Assembly (NCBI GenBank): GCA_018399435.1
Contig: JAGYOJ010000048.1
Location: 1-9,044 of the forward strand
Source of the DNA: Actinomycetota bacterium
GTDB taxonomy: Bacteria > Actinomycetota > Humimicrobiia > Humimicrobiales > Humimicrobiaceae
Reading direction: 5' to 3'
Length of the DNA stretch: 9,044 nucleotides
The position numbers and the translations under genes were made by a program. This document shows positions 1 to 6,692 of this stretch, in pieces. Numbering within the stretch: position 1 is the first letter of the stretch; each line of letters opens with the position of its first letter. The notes under the pieces were generated by a model. The model had not been told where the DNA came from and did not search any database. It saw only the letters and a list, made by a program, of their open reading frames with translations.

Positions 1-57
1 TTTCATAATGTTTATTATAAAAATATAAAATTAATAAATTCCCGTAAGGGATAATAT

Positions 58-1131
58 TTATGATAAAATAGCTTTATTAACTATTTCGCCCTTGTAGATA
101 TTTAGTCCCTTTTTTAAGGATTCATTTCCTTTAATGGCTTCGTCAATGCCTTTATTTGCTATTTCTATAATGTAGTCTATAGTCGCATTAGATAAAGCTT
201 CAGTTGATGTTTTAGGTACTATACCCGGGATATTAGTTACACAGTAATGGATTATATCCCCATATTTAAAAGTGGGATTAGAATGTGTTGTGGGTTTGCT
301 TGTTTCAACACAACCACCCTGGTCAATTGATATATCAATTATAATTGAAAGTTTTTTCATACTGGCTACCATTTCTTTGCTAACTATTTTTGGAGCTTTA
401 TGGCCCGGAATTAATACCGCACCAACTAAAATATCAACTTCCCTGCACAAATTACATATAAGGTTCTTAGAGGATTTTAAAACCATGATATTTTTAGGCA
501 ATATATTGCTTAATTCCCTTATCTTTTTATTATCTATTTCTAATAAATAAACATTTGCCCCAACTCCGGCTAACATCTTTGCCGCATTTAATCCTGCCAC
601 ACCAGCACCTATAACTAAACTCGAGCATGGCCTTATGCCGCTGCTTGCTGACACTAATTTGCCCATTCCCCCATAAGGTTTTGTCAAATACGGCAATGAA
701 GACAGTACTGAAACTTTGCCCCCTATTTCACTCATTGGCGCAAGCAATGGCAATGAACCATCTCCGTTTTCTACTGTTTCATAAGCTATCCCAATAATTT
801 TTCTGCTAATCATTGCCTTTAAAAGCTGCTTATTGCTTGCAAAATGAAAATATGTAAATACTATTTGGTTTTCTTTAAATAAGCTATATTCACTTTCAAG
901 GGGCTCTTTAACCTTTAAAATAAGCTCTGATTTTTTATATAGTTCATCTAGGCTAGATACAATTTTACCCCCTTTTGAAATATAATCATCATCGCTAAAC
1001 CCGCTGCCTTCCCCGGCGCCAGCCTGTATTAGAATTTTATGGCCCATTTCAGCTAATGTAAGCAAGTTATTAGGGGTCAAAGCTACCCTAAACTCATTAT
1101 TTTTTATTTCTTTAGGCACGCCAATTATCAT
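58..1131 (-). CDS. ald: Alanine dehydrogenase (NAD-dependent)
   Basis: Cytoplasmic enzyme catalysing reversible oxidative deamination of L-alanine to pyruvate, ammonia and NADH. The 357-aa product opens with the family's MIIGVPKEIKNNE-type N-terminus. The known active-site residues fall at the standard numbering: R15, K75 (in VKEP), H96 (in TYFHF) and D270 (in ISIDQGG). The Rossmann glycine motif GAGVAG is at 175-180, and NIPGIVPKTST at 300-310 is also family-typical. The protein is a little shorter than the usual 370 or so residues because the C-terminal tail ends early, at a position that normally lies outside the catalytic core. The ATG at 1131 is preceded by a modest AAGG site 8 nt upstream. 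It is the last gene of the locus, separated from the mutarotase gene by 171 bp that may hold its own promoter. Beside an aminotransferase it could recycle alanine to pyruvate and ammonia (inference). The family call is secure. Confidence 0.95.
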   Translation of the reverse strand: MIIGVPKEIKNNEFRVALTPNNLLTLAEMGHKILIQAGAGEGSGFSDDDYISKGGKIVSSLDELYKKSELILKVKEPLESEYSLFKENQIVFTYFHFASNKQLLKAMISRKIIGIAYETVENGDGSLPLLAPMSEIGGKVSVLSSLPYLTKPYGGMGKLVSASSGIRPCSSLVIGAGVAGLNAAKMLAGVGANVYLLEIDNKKIRELSNILPKNIMVLKSSKNLICNLCREVDILVGAVLIPGHKAPKIVSKEMVASMKKLSIIIDISIDQGGCVETSKPTTHSNPTFKYGDIIHYCVTNIPGIVPKTSTEALSNATIDYIIEIANKGIDEAIKGNESLKKGLNIYKGEIVNKAILS

Positions 1132-1209
1132 AATATATACCTTATTTTCCCCGCTAAATTTAGTTCAAAAAACTTTTTGGATAATTTCCTTATAGATATT
1201 TTCTTTACT

Positions 1210-1237
1210 ATTTTACCATTTCACACTTTACTTTAAA
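1210..1237 (-). promoter_or_regulatory. Possible promoter for alanine dehydrogenase
   Basis: In the 171-bp gap between the mutarotase gene and ald, the minus strand reads TTTAAA (1232-1237), 16 nt, then TAAAAT (1210-1215). The -10 matches TATAAT at five of six positions and the -35 matches TTGACA at four. It would give a leader of about 70 nt. AT-rich DNA produces such matches by chance, so this is weak. The rest of the gap (1132-1302) shows no gene, no strong hairpin and no clear terminator. Confidence 0.3.
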
Positions 1238-1302
1238 CCAGCAAGTATAATTTACTTATAATAAGCAAAAACAAAAAATTATTGGCTTTAACTTTTTTTA
1301 AT

Positions 1303-1656
1303 CTAATAAGGCTGCAATTTTCCTTTAAGTTGCTGGTTTAAGTCAAATATTTTCTCACATGTCTGGACATTACCTGAGCCATCCAGGGCAGGGCTTTCCT
1401 TAAACCATGGAGTAACCGTTGCATTCCATTTCTTAGTTATTTCTAATTTTCCTAATTCTTCATACACTCTGTTTATATCATCACATTCATAATAGACAAT
1501 GGAAAGATTCTTGTAATTCCATATCAGCATATCTTTAACACCAGCATCTTTAATAGCATCCAATATTTCCGGCCACGGATTTTTATGAATATCACAATAT
1601 TGGCCAATGAATTCTTCCTTGACTTCTATAACTAAACAATATCTTTTTAATGCCAT
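1303..1656 (-). CDS. rhaM: L-rhamnose mutarotase family protein
   Basis: Small cytoplasmic sugar mutarotase of the RhaM/RhaU family (DUF718, dimeric alpha+beta barrel), which interconverts anomers of L-rhamnose or a related sugar. The product is 117 aa, slightly longer than the 104-aa E. coli RhaM. The segment from about residue 19 to 39 aligns with the E. coli active-site stretch: QYCDIHKNPWPE here against EYQRRHNPIWPE there. It keeps the Tyr (Y20), His (H24) and WPE (28-30). The Trp-containing stretch KKWNATVTPWF (75-85) occupies the place of the family's second conserved region. The start at 1656 has AAAGGGG 5 nt upstream. It lies 43 nt after the second permease gene, matching rhizobial rhaU just after rhaQ. 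Family membership is strong; L-rhamnose itself as substrate is inferred. Confidence 0.85.
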   Translation of the reverse strand: MALKRYCLVIEVKEEFIGQYCDIHKNPWPEILDAIKDAGVKDMLIWNYKNLSIVYYECDDINRVYEELGKLEITKKWNATVTPWFKESPALDGSGNVQTCEKIFDLNQQLKGKLQPY

Positions 1657-1699
1657 AGCTACCCCTTTAAAAAATATCTAAATTTTATTATCAAATTAT

Positions 1700-2695
1700 T
1701 TATGCCCTTAATAGCTTTTCCCTCCTAACTCTAATAGAGTCAATAAGTATAGCTACTATAAGTATTAATCCCTGGAAAGCTTCCCTCCATTCTATAGGTA
1801 CATCAGCTAAGGCTAGGCCATTAGAGATTGAACCTAAAATGAAAGTAGCAACTAAAACCCCAACCAGGGTCCCTCTGCCGCCAGCAAGGGAAATTCCTGC
1901 TAATACGCATATTGTTAAAATCTTAAATTCATAACCTAAGCCAAACTCGCCTTGGGCAAAAGCAAGTTGGCTAGCCATAATAACTCCACCCATAGCAGCA
2001 GTTGCGCCTGATATAATAAACGTAAAAAATGTGGTTCTATCAACCGATACCCCTGCAAGCCTTGCCGCATCTGCGTTTGCGCCAACCTGGTATATGTTTC
2101 TTCCAAACTTAGTAAAACGCAATACCAAATACATCAATACAAGCAATCCTATAAAATATATTAATGTTAATGGTACATTATTAAAGACATATCCTCTGCC
2201 CACGAAAATAAAGGGCTTGTAATATATCCTGGCTGTCTCTGTAGCAAAAAAATAAGCCAGGCCCCTAAAAATGGCTAGTGTTCCAAGAGTAGTAATAATT
2301 GAGTTTATGCCTACAACAGTTACAAGGAAACCATTTATGGCTCCTATTGCTGCCCCTGCCAGCAAGGCAATCAAAATTACAACACCTATTGGCAAATTTA
2401 AGCCTTCAATATTGTAAAATTTTGCACATATAATTGCTGCAATGCCTAGTGTAGAGCCTACCGATATATCAAAATTGCCGGTTAATATTACTGTAGTTAA
2501 GCCAACTGCCATAATTCCTGATATAGAAATAGTAGCCAGAATACTTTTTATATTAGTTAAGCTTATATACAATGGATTAACGCTTGCAAAAATTGCAATC
2601 ATTAGTATATATACAATTATTAGCGTTGGGGTCATTGAATTTTTCTTAAAAACATTTATTGTATCAAGAAAACTCTTTGTATTTTTATTTGCCAT
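1700..2695 (-). CDS. Sugar ABC transporter permease (RbsC/RhaQ type), second of pair
   Basis: Integral membrane subunit of a carbohydrate-uptake ABC transporter of the ribose/rhamnose class (BPD_transp_2 family). Hydrophobic segments run through the whole chain. The family's GNFDISVGS segment is near residues 73-81, the cytoplasmic GANADAARLAGV coupling motif near 205-216, and LAGGRGT near 270-276. These positions use an ATG start at 2695, giving 331 aa. That ATG is preceded by GAGG (2702-2705) with 6-nt spacing, whereas the in-frame TTG at 2707 has no ribosome binding site and itself overlaps the GAGG motif. The short Lys-rich N-terminus (MANKNTK) then precedes the first membrane helix at about residues 23-38. 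It sits 29 nt after the other permease gene, with which it probably forms a heterodimeric pore. The family call is secure; the transported sugar is inferred from neighbours. Confidence 0.93.
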   Translation of the reverse strand: MANKNTKSFLDTINVFKKNSMTPTLIIVYILMIAIFASVNPLYISLTNIKSILATISISGIMAVGLTTVILTGNFDISVGSTLGIAAIICAKFYNIEGLNLPIGVVILIALLAGAAIGAINGFLVTVVGINSIITTLGTLAIFRGLAYFFATETARIYYKPFIFVGRGYVFNNVPLTLIYFIGLLVLMYLVLRFTKFGRNIYQVGANADAARLAGVSVDRTTFFTFIISGATAAMGGVIMASQLAFAQGEFGLGYEFKILTICVLAGISLAGGRGTLVGVLVATFILGSISNGLALADVPIEWREAFQGLILIVAILIDSIRVRREKLLRA

Positions 2696-2701
2696 AAAAA
2701 A

Positions 2702-2705
2702 CCTC
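2702..2705 (-). promoter_or_regulatory. Ribosome binding site deciding the permease start
   Basis: GAGG on the minus strand, 6 nt before the ATG at 2695. It supports ATG 2695 over the in-frame TTG at 2707, whose upstream sequence (AATATTATAGA) has no purine-rich site. Confidence 0.6.
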
Positions 2706-2724
2706 AATCTATAATATTACATTT

Positions 2725-3702
2725 TTAATTCATAGCTGCTCTATTATTCCTTATTTCATAAGCAGCAACAATTATAATAAGTGCCAATCCTTGAAATAGC
2801 TGTATATAGTATGAAGGAACATTTAAAACAGAAAGTCCATTAAATATAACTGTAACTATTAGCACTCCTAACATTGTTCCAGCAACAGTTCCAGATCCAC
2901 CCATTAGCGATATTCCTCCCAATAACACTGCAGAAAGAGTGGGGAGAGCAAGGTTTTTGCCATGATAAGACATTCCCACACCGGAAACCGCTACTATAAT
3001 TATGCCGCCTATACCTGTAACCAGCCCCATAAAAGTATAAAGTAATATTTTTATCTTCTTTACCTTTATGCCTGAAAGTTTGGCTACTGTTGGGTTTGCC
3101 CCTATAAGGTATATAGTTCTTCCAACTTTTGTCTTGGCAAGTATAAACCAGTATACAATAACCAATACTATCAAAACTAATACAGGATAGGGTATCTTAA
3201 AAAAGGTTCTGGTAGCAAAATAATATAGCGGATCTGTCATTACCAAAATTGAATACGTATTACTAAAAGTATTTGCTAATACTAAAGCTAAAGCCTGTAA
3301 AATTGCCATCATTCCAAGGGTTAGTATTATAGGAATTAGATCAAAACTTTCAATCAGCAACCCATTAATAAAGCCAACAAAAACGCCTACTAGCACTCCT
3401 ATTATTAAAGCTAACCATAAATTAACCCCCCCTACAGTATAAAGCAAAGCAATAACAACTGATATTAAAGAAATTGAAGACCCAAATGATATATCCAGGC
3501 CTCTTGCAATCATCAATGGAGTAAGTCCGAGAGCCAATATGCCAGTTAGGACCATGTTCTTTAACATAGTGCTAATATTATTATAAGCAATAAAATCACT
3601 ATTTATAAGCGTGAAAAACGCAACCAAAACTCCTAAAATTATTAATAATATAATCGTATCAGAAAGTCTTAAACCTTTCTTTTTTGTATTAATATCTTGC
3701 AT
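2725..3702 (-). CDS. Sugar ABC transporter permease (RbsC/RhaP type), first of pair
   Basis: Polytopic membrane permease of 325 aa, from the same BPD_transp_2 family as the next gene but clearly diverged from it. The N-terminus is a short basic stretch (NTKKKGLR, residues 5-12) followed by a first membrane helix at about 15-33. Family landmarks are GLDISFGS (68-75), FINGLLIE (111-118), the cytoplasmic coupling motif GANPTVAKLSGI (201-212) and LMGGSGT (266-272). The ATG at 3702 has AAAGG 8 nt upstream. The gene begins 25 nt after the ATPase gene and ends 29 nt before the second permease, so the three are almost certainly cotranscribed. Two different permeases plus one double-domain ATPase is the arrangement known for rhizobial RhaT-RhaP-RhaQ. 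Specificity is not readable from the permease itself. Confidence 0.93.
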   Translation of the reverse strand: MQDINTKKKGLRLSDTIILLIILGVLVAFFTLINSDFIAYNNISTMLKNMVLTGILALGLTPLMIARGLDISFGSSISLISVVIALLYTVGGVNLWLALIIGVLVGVFVGFINGLLIESFDLIPIILTLGMMAILQALALVLANTFSNTYSILVMTDPLYYFATRTFFKIPYPVLVLIVLVIVYWFILAKTKVGRTIYLIGANPTVAKLSGIKVKKIKILLYTFMGLVTGIGGIIIVAVSGVGMSYHGKNLALPTLSAVLLGGISLMGGSGTVAGTMLGVLIVTVIFNGLSVLNVPSYYIQLFQGLALIIIVAAYEIRNNRAAMN

Positions 3703-3727
3703 ATATTCAGCCTTTCATTAATCTATT

Positions 3728-5218
3728 TTAAGTAGATGCTAAATGCATTAGTTCTTCTTGATTTGTTTCCTTCGTTTTAAATTCACCAATAATCTCCCCG
3801 TCTTTCATAACATAGACCCTGTCCGATATAGCCAAAATTTCGGGAAGTTCGCTTGACACTATTAATACACCTACACCTTTTTCACAAAGATCTTCTGCAA
3901 TTTTATATATTTCAGCTTTTGAGCCCACGTCAATGCCTCTAGTTGGCTCATTCATGAGAAGTATTTTAGATTCTCTTTCTAACCATTTGGCAACAACTAC
4001 TTTTTGCTGGTTCCCGCCTGATAGGCTCTTTACCATTGTTTTATGGCTGGGCGCTTTTATACTTAACTTATCAAACCATTTATCGCAATGTTTTTTTTCA
4101 ATTTTCTGGTCAATCATAAACCCATTGCCTAAATTTTCAATATTAGCAGAAGTAATATTTTCACCAACGGTCATTTCTGTAGCAACCCCTTCTTCCTTGC
4201 GGTCTAGGGGCACATAACCTATATTGTATTTCTTGGCTATATTAGGGTGCGTTAATTTTATTTCTTTTCCCTCCACAAATACTTGGCCGCTGGTAGCTAT
4301 TTTGTCACCAAAAAGTACAGAAAAAAGACTATGGGTTCCCGCACCGAGAAGGCCAAAGAAAGCAACTATCTCTCCAGCTTTCAAGTAAAAAGAGACATCT
4401 TTTACTTTGTTTAAATAAGATACATTTTTTACCTCAAGGATAACTTTTCCTTTTTCAATTTCTTTTTTAGGATACTGTTCTGAGAATTTTTTCCCTACTA
4501 TAAGGGATACTAATTCATCTCTGCTTGTCTCTTTAGTTAATTTATCTCCAACTTTCCTTCCATCTCGTAAAACAACTACTCTGTCCGTTATCTCAAATAT
4601 TTCTTCCATACGGTGTGATATGTATATTATTGTAACTCCCATTTCTTTTAATTTCCTAATAGTTTTATAGAGGTTATCAACATCTTGTTCATCCAATGCT
4701 GAAGTAGGCTCATCCATTACCAGTATTTTTACATCTCCATGTATTGCCTTTGCAATTTCTACCATCTGTTTTTCAGCTACTGTTAATTTTTCCATAACCT
4801 TAAAAGGATCTATGTCTGAATTTAATTTATCCAATATTTCCCTAGCTTTTTTTCCCATCTTTCTCCAAGATATAAAACCGCCTTTGGCTCCTATGGTCTC
4901 ACCTGCAAAAATATTTTCTGCTACTGTAAGCGGTTCAAAAGAAGTAAGTTCCTGATAAATTACTTTAATTCCTTCGTCAATACTTTCGTGGGGATGCTTG
5001 AAAACTTTTTCTTCTCCATCTATTATTATCTTGCCTTCCTCTAAAGAATAAGCCCCGGAAAGTATTTTAATAAGGGTAGATTTACCAGCGCCATTTTCTC
5101 CAAGCAGCCCTAAAATCTCACCCTTTTTTACCTTTATGTCTATATTGTCTAAAGCCTTTACCCCAGGGAAATTTTTGGTTATCGATTTCATTTCTAAAAC
5201 AACATTATTCTCTGACAT
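3728..5218 (-). CDS. Sugar ABC transporter ATP-binding protein, two fused ATPase domains
   Basis: Cytoplasmic motor subunit of the importer (RbsA/XylG/RhaT type, 496 aa, normal length). Domain 1 has a full Walker A (GENGAGKS, 40-47), Q-loop Q89, a relaxed signature LTVAEKQ (145-151), Walker B ILVMDE (165-170) and H-loop H202. Domain 2 has the degenerate Walker A usual for this family, here GLLGAGTH (289-296), an intact signature LSGGNQQ (399-405) and SSELPE in place of an H-loop. Its Walker B reads ILLMNE (419-424), with Asn where Asp is usual. Domain 1's Walker motifs with domain 2's signature should therefore form the one working ATP site (inference from the family). The ATG at 5218 follows AAGGAAGG by 6 nt. 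A 109-nt gap containing a strong hairpin separates it from the binding-protein gene. Confidence 0.94.
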   Translation of the reverse strand: MSENNVVLEMKSITKNFPGVKALDNIDIKVKKGEILGLLGENGAGKSTLIKILSGAYSLEEGKIIIDGEEKVFKHPHESIDEGIKVIYQELTSFEPLTVAENIFAGETIGAKGGFISWRKMGKKAREILDKLNSDIDPFKVMEKLTVAEKQMVEIAKAIHGDVKILVMDEPTSALDEQDVDNLYKTIRKLKEMGVTIIYISHRMEEIFEITDRVVVLRDGRKVGDKLTKETSRDELVSLIVGKKFSEQYPKKEIEKGKVILEVKNVSYLNKVKDVSFYLKAGEIVAFFGLLGAGTHSLFSVLFGDKIATSGQVFVEGKEIKLTHPNIAKKYNIGYVPLDRKEEGVATEMTVGENITSANIENLGNGFMIDQKIEKKHCDKWFDKLSIKAPSHKTMVKSLSGGNQQKVVVAKWLERESKILLMNEPTRGIDVGSKAEIYKIAEDLCEKGVGVLIVSSELPEILAISDRVYVMKDGEIIGEFKTKETNQEELMHLAST

Positions 5219-5262
5219 CTGTAACCTTCCTTTTGGGTATAATTTTTAAATTTACTGGACTT

Positions 5263-5293
5263 CTATAGGGGGTTTTTGCTAAACCCCCTATAG
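5263..5293 (-). promoter_or_regulatory. Strong intergenic hairpin between binding protein and ATPase genes
   Basis: Perfect 13-bp inverted repeat: arm CTATAGGGGGTTT at 5263-5275, its exact complement at 5281-5293, and a 5-nt loop. In the minus-strand transcript it folds just downstream of the binding-protein stop. The bases after it (AAGTCCAGTAAATTT) are not a U-run, so it does not look like a standard intrinsic terminator. Such hairpins between binding-protein and membrane-component genes are known (malE-malF) to protect the upstream mRNA or cause partial attenuation. That would raise binding protein over pore subunits. The structure is plainly visible; the role is inferred. Confidence 0.75.
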
Positions 5294-5327
5294 TCATTTA
5301 AATAATAACTTAAGCGCTCACTTAATA

Positions 5328-6464
5328 TTATTCAGGATAATATTCATCAATATTATCAGGAGCAATAATTACATTATCTACATACAGATATGGAGGAACC
5401 GCATTTCCATACATATACGCTAATGCTCCAGGAACTATATATTCTCCATATTTTTCTGGGAAATAAGCGCTATCGCCATCAACAACTCCATCCCTAACAA
5501 GCTCTTTTCCTAAGTCATCTAAGCCTTGTGACATAATCATCCACTTGTCAGGATCCCATCTGCCTGCAATTTCTGCTGCTGCCTGAACACCTGCCGCAGC
5601 CTGGTCATTTAAGCAAAATACCATTATGTTCTCAGCTTCTGGATATGCTGCAAGTATGTCAATCATAGCAGATTCAGCATCATCTGTAGTACTTCCCGCA
5701 TCTACTAATAAGGCTTTTGAGCCTTCAGCATCTACGTCTGCTTCGTCCCCAAATTTTTCTTTGAAAACGTCTATAGACCCGTGCATTCTTAAAGCAACAG
5801 TATCGCCAATAGCTGGATTCCACAGGAAGAATACTCTATCTACATTTTCCCATCCGCCATATGTTTCATCTATTTGATCTGCTGCCCAGTTGCCTGTAAG
5901 AACAGCTGTACCATAATTGTCTACACCCATGAATGGGAAACCAGGAACTGGAATATCTACAGCTATAATAAATATGCCAAGCTCTTCAGCTCTTCTTCCA
6001 ATCTGTGCATTAATCTGTGCGTCTAGCTGGAATTCTACAAATACTTCCGGCTCTTTATTGAAAACAATATCTGCATTTTGTATAGCTATTGATGGATCTG
6101 CTGCATTGTCAAGAATTGTAAGGTCATCTTCAGACCCGCCTGCAAGTTTCCATTGCTCTATTAGGCCATTTTCCACTGATAGGCAGAAAGGAAATGATTT
6201 CAAGAAATTAGCAAAAGCTAATGTATGGCCTTCTGCTGGGTTGCCTTCGTATTCTCCGGCAGCAGCCATTTCCCTTAACTTTTCGTAAGTATAAGGTGAC
6301 TCTTCTTCCACTTCTACCGTTTCAGTAACAGTTTCGGTAACAGTTTCAGTAACAGTTTCAGTAACAGTTTCTACAGCCGGTTCTGCTGCACATCCAGCTG
6401 TAATTGAAAACGTAGCTACTAAAACTACAACCAATAAAGCTATTAGTAATTTTGAAACTTTCAC
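5328..6464 (-). CDS. Sugar ABC transporter substrate-binding lipoprotein
   Basis: Extracytoplasmic sugar-binding component of the importer (periplasmic-binding-protein-like fold, Peripla_BP_4/ribose-galactose-binding type, 378 aa). The N-terminus MKVSKLLIALLVVVLVATFS is a signal peptide ending in a lipobox-like TAGC with the acylated Cys at C25. A threonine at -3 makes the box less typical. Residues 31-50 are an ETVT tandem repeat, followed by acidic EVEEE, forming a tether. The folded domain starts near residue 80. Family-like stretches include IAVDIPVP (167-174), GVDNYGTAVLTG (180-191) and FCLNDQAAAGVQAA (283-296). Translation begins at a GTG (6464) with a near-ideal AAAGGAGGT just upstream. 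The gene is first in the transporter operon, behind its own promoter and operator. The ligand cannot be read from the sequence; neighbours favour rhamnose or a relative. Confidence 0.93.
   Translation of the reverse strand: MKVSKLLIALLVVVLVATFSITAGCAAEPAVETVTETVTETVTETVTETVEVEEESPYTYEKLREMAAAGEYEGNPAEGHTLAFANFLKSFPFCLSVENGLIEQWKLAGGSEDDLTILDNAADPSIAIQNADIVFNKEPEVFVEFQLDAQINAQIGRRAEELGIFIIAVDIPVPGFPFMGVDNYGTAVLTGNWAADQIDETYGGWENVDRVFFLWNPAIGDTVALRMHGSIDVFKEKFGDEADVDAEGSKALLVDAGSTTDDAESAMIDILAAYPEAENIMVFCLNDQAAAGVQAAAEIAGRWDPDKWMIMSQGLDDLGKELVRDGVVDGDSAYFPEKYGEYIVPGALAYMYGNAVPPYLYVDNVIIAPDNIDEYYPE
6319..6371 (-). repeat. 12-bp tandem repeat encoding ETVT linker
   Basis: Four full copies plus a 5-nt partial copy of the plus-strand unit GTTTCAGTAACA. 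They start at 6319, 6331, 6343 and 6355; only copy 2 differs, by one base (GTTTCGGTAACA). In frame they encode the repeated Glu-Thr-Val-Thr tether directly after the lipidation site. The near identity at DNA level suggests recent expansion, so copy number may vary between strains. Confidence 0.9.
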
Positions 6465-6467
6465 TTT

Positions 6468-6476
6468 ACCTCCTTT
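6468..6476 (-). promoter_or_regulatory. Ribosome binding site for the GTG start of the binding protein
   Basis: AAAGGAGGT, a near-perfect match to the anti-Shine-Dalgarno sequence, lies 4 nt (from GGAGG) before the GTG at 6464. It supports GTG as the start; no ATG lies near in frame. It is the strongest site in the transporter operon, fitting a highly made binding protein. Confidence 0.85.
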
Positions 6477-6598
6477 GATTTGATAAAATTTAATAACTGA
6501 AATTAAATATTGCTTATGGTTTCACCCCTTTCAATTTCTATAGATTGCCTTTAAAAAATTGTTTATTTAATAATCAAGAATAAAAGTTATTAATTATG

Positions 6599-6626
6599 TT
6601 ACAACGTTTTAATTAAAACGTTGTAA
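6599..6626. promoter_or_regulatory. Perfect 28-bp palindrome, likely repressor operator
   Basis: The plus strand reads TTACAACGTTTTAA followed immediately by its exact reverse complement, with no gap. Each 14-bp arm is itself almost palindromic around a central AACGTT. The site therefore also resembles two adjacent LacI/GalR-type operators with CG centres 14 bp apart. It begins 3 bp downstream of the predicted -10 box of the transporter promoter and covers the expected transcription start, the classical place for repression. No regulator gene is in the window. The palindrome is certain; operator function and protein family are inferred. Confidence 0.8.
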
Positions 6627-6629
6627 TCA

Positions 6630-6657
6630 TTTTTATATTTTTATTATTTTTTGTCAA
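6630..6657 (-). promoter_or_regulatory. Promoter for the ABC transporter operon
   Basis: The minus strand carries a consensus -35 TTGACA (6652-6657), a 16-nt spacer and a weaker -10 TAAAAA (6630-6635). The shifted AAAAAT with 17-nt spacing is equally possible. The region between is A/T only. Start of transcription would be near 6623, inside the 28-bp palindrome, giving a leader of about 160 nt before the GTG. No recognised riboswitch fold was seen in that leader. Confidence 0.65.
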
Positions 6658-6692
6658 GATTTTTAGTTATAAAAATTTTATACTCCTTGATA

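Noticed and set aside
1..6. ATGAAA on the minus strand at the left edge, as the start of another gene
   Set aside because: Only two codons are visible and no ribosome binding site precedes it.
37..54. TCCC-GTAA-GGGA inverted repeat just after ald, as a terminator
   Set aside because: Only a 4-bp stem, and the following minus-strand sequence (ATTTATTAATTTTAT) is AT-rich but not a proper U-run; too weak to call.
1255..1265. CTTATAATAAG palindrome upstream of ald as an operator
   Set aside because: Eleven A/T-rich bases; expected by chance and unlike the 28-bp site.
3933..4217. Plus-strand open frame of 94 codons
   Set aside because: Antisense to the conserved second ATPase domain; no independent support.
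5307..5325. TTAAG...CTTAA repeat after the binding-protein stop
   Set aside because: Five A/T-rich pairs plus a wobble; much weaker than the adjacent 13-bp hairpin and without a U-run.
5917..6288. Plus-strand open frame of 123 codons
   Set aside because: Antisense shadow of the binding-protein gene; Ser/Ala/Ile-rich low-complexity translation.
6319..6371. Short repeat array as a CRISPR
   Set aside because: Units of 12 bp are contiguous without spacers and in frame with a protein linker.
6668..6682. TATAAAA-A-TTTTATA inverted repeat after the creatininase gene as a terminator
   Set aside because: A/T-only stem with a one-base centre, unable to form a stable hairpin.
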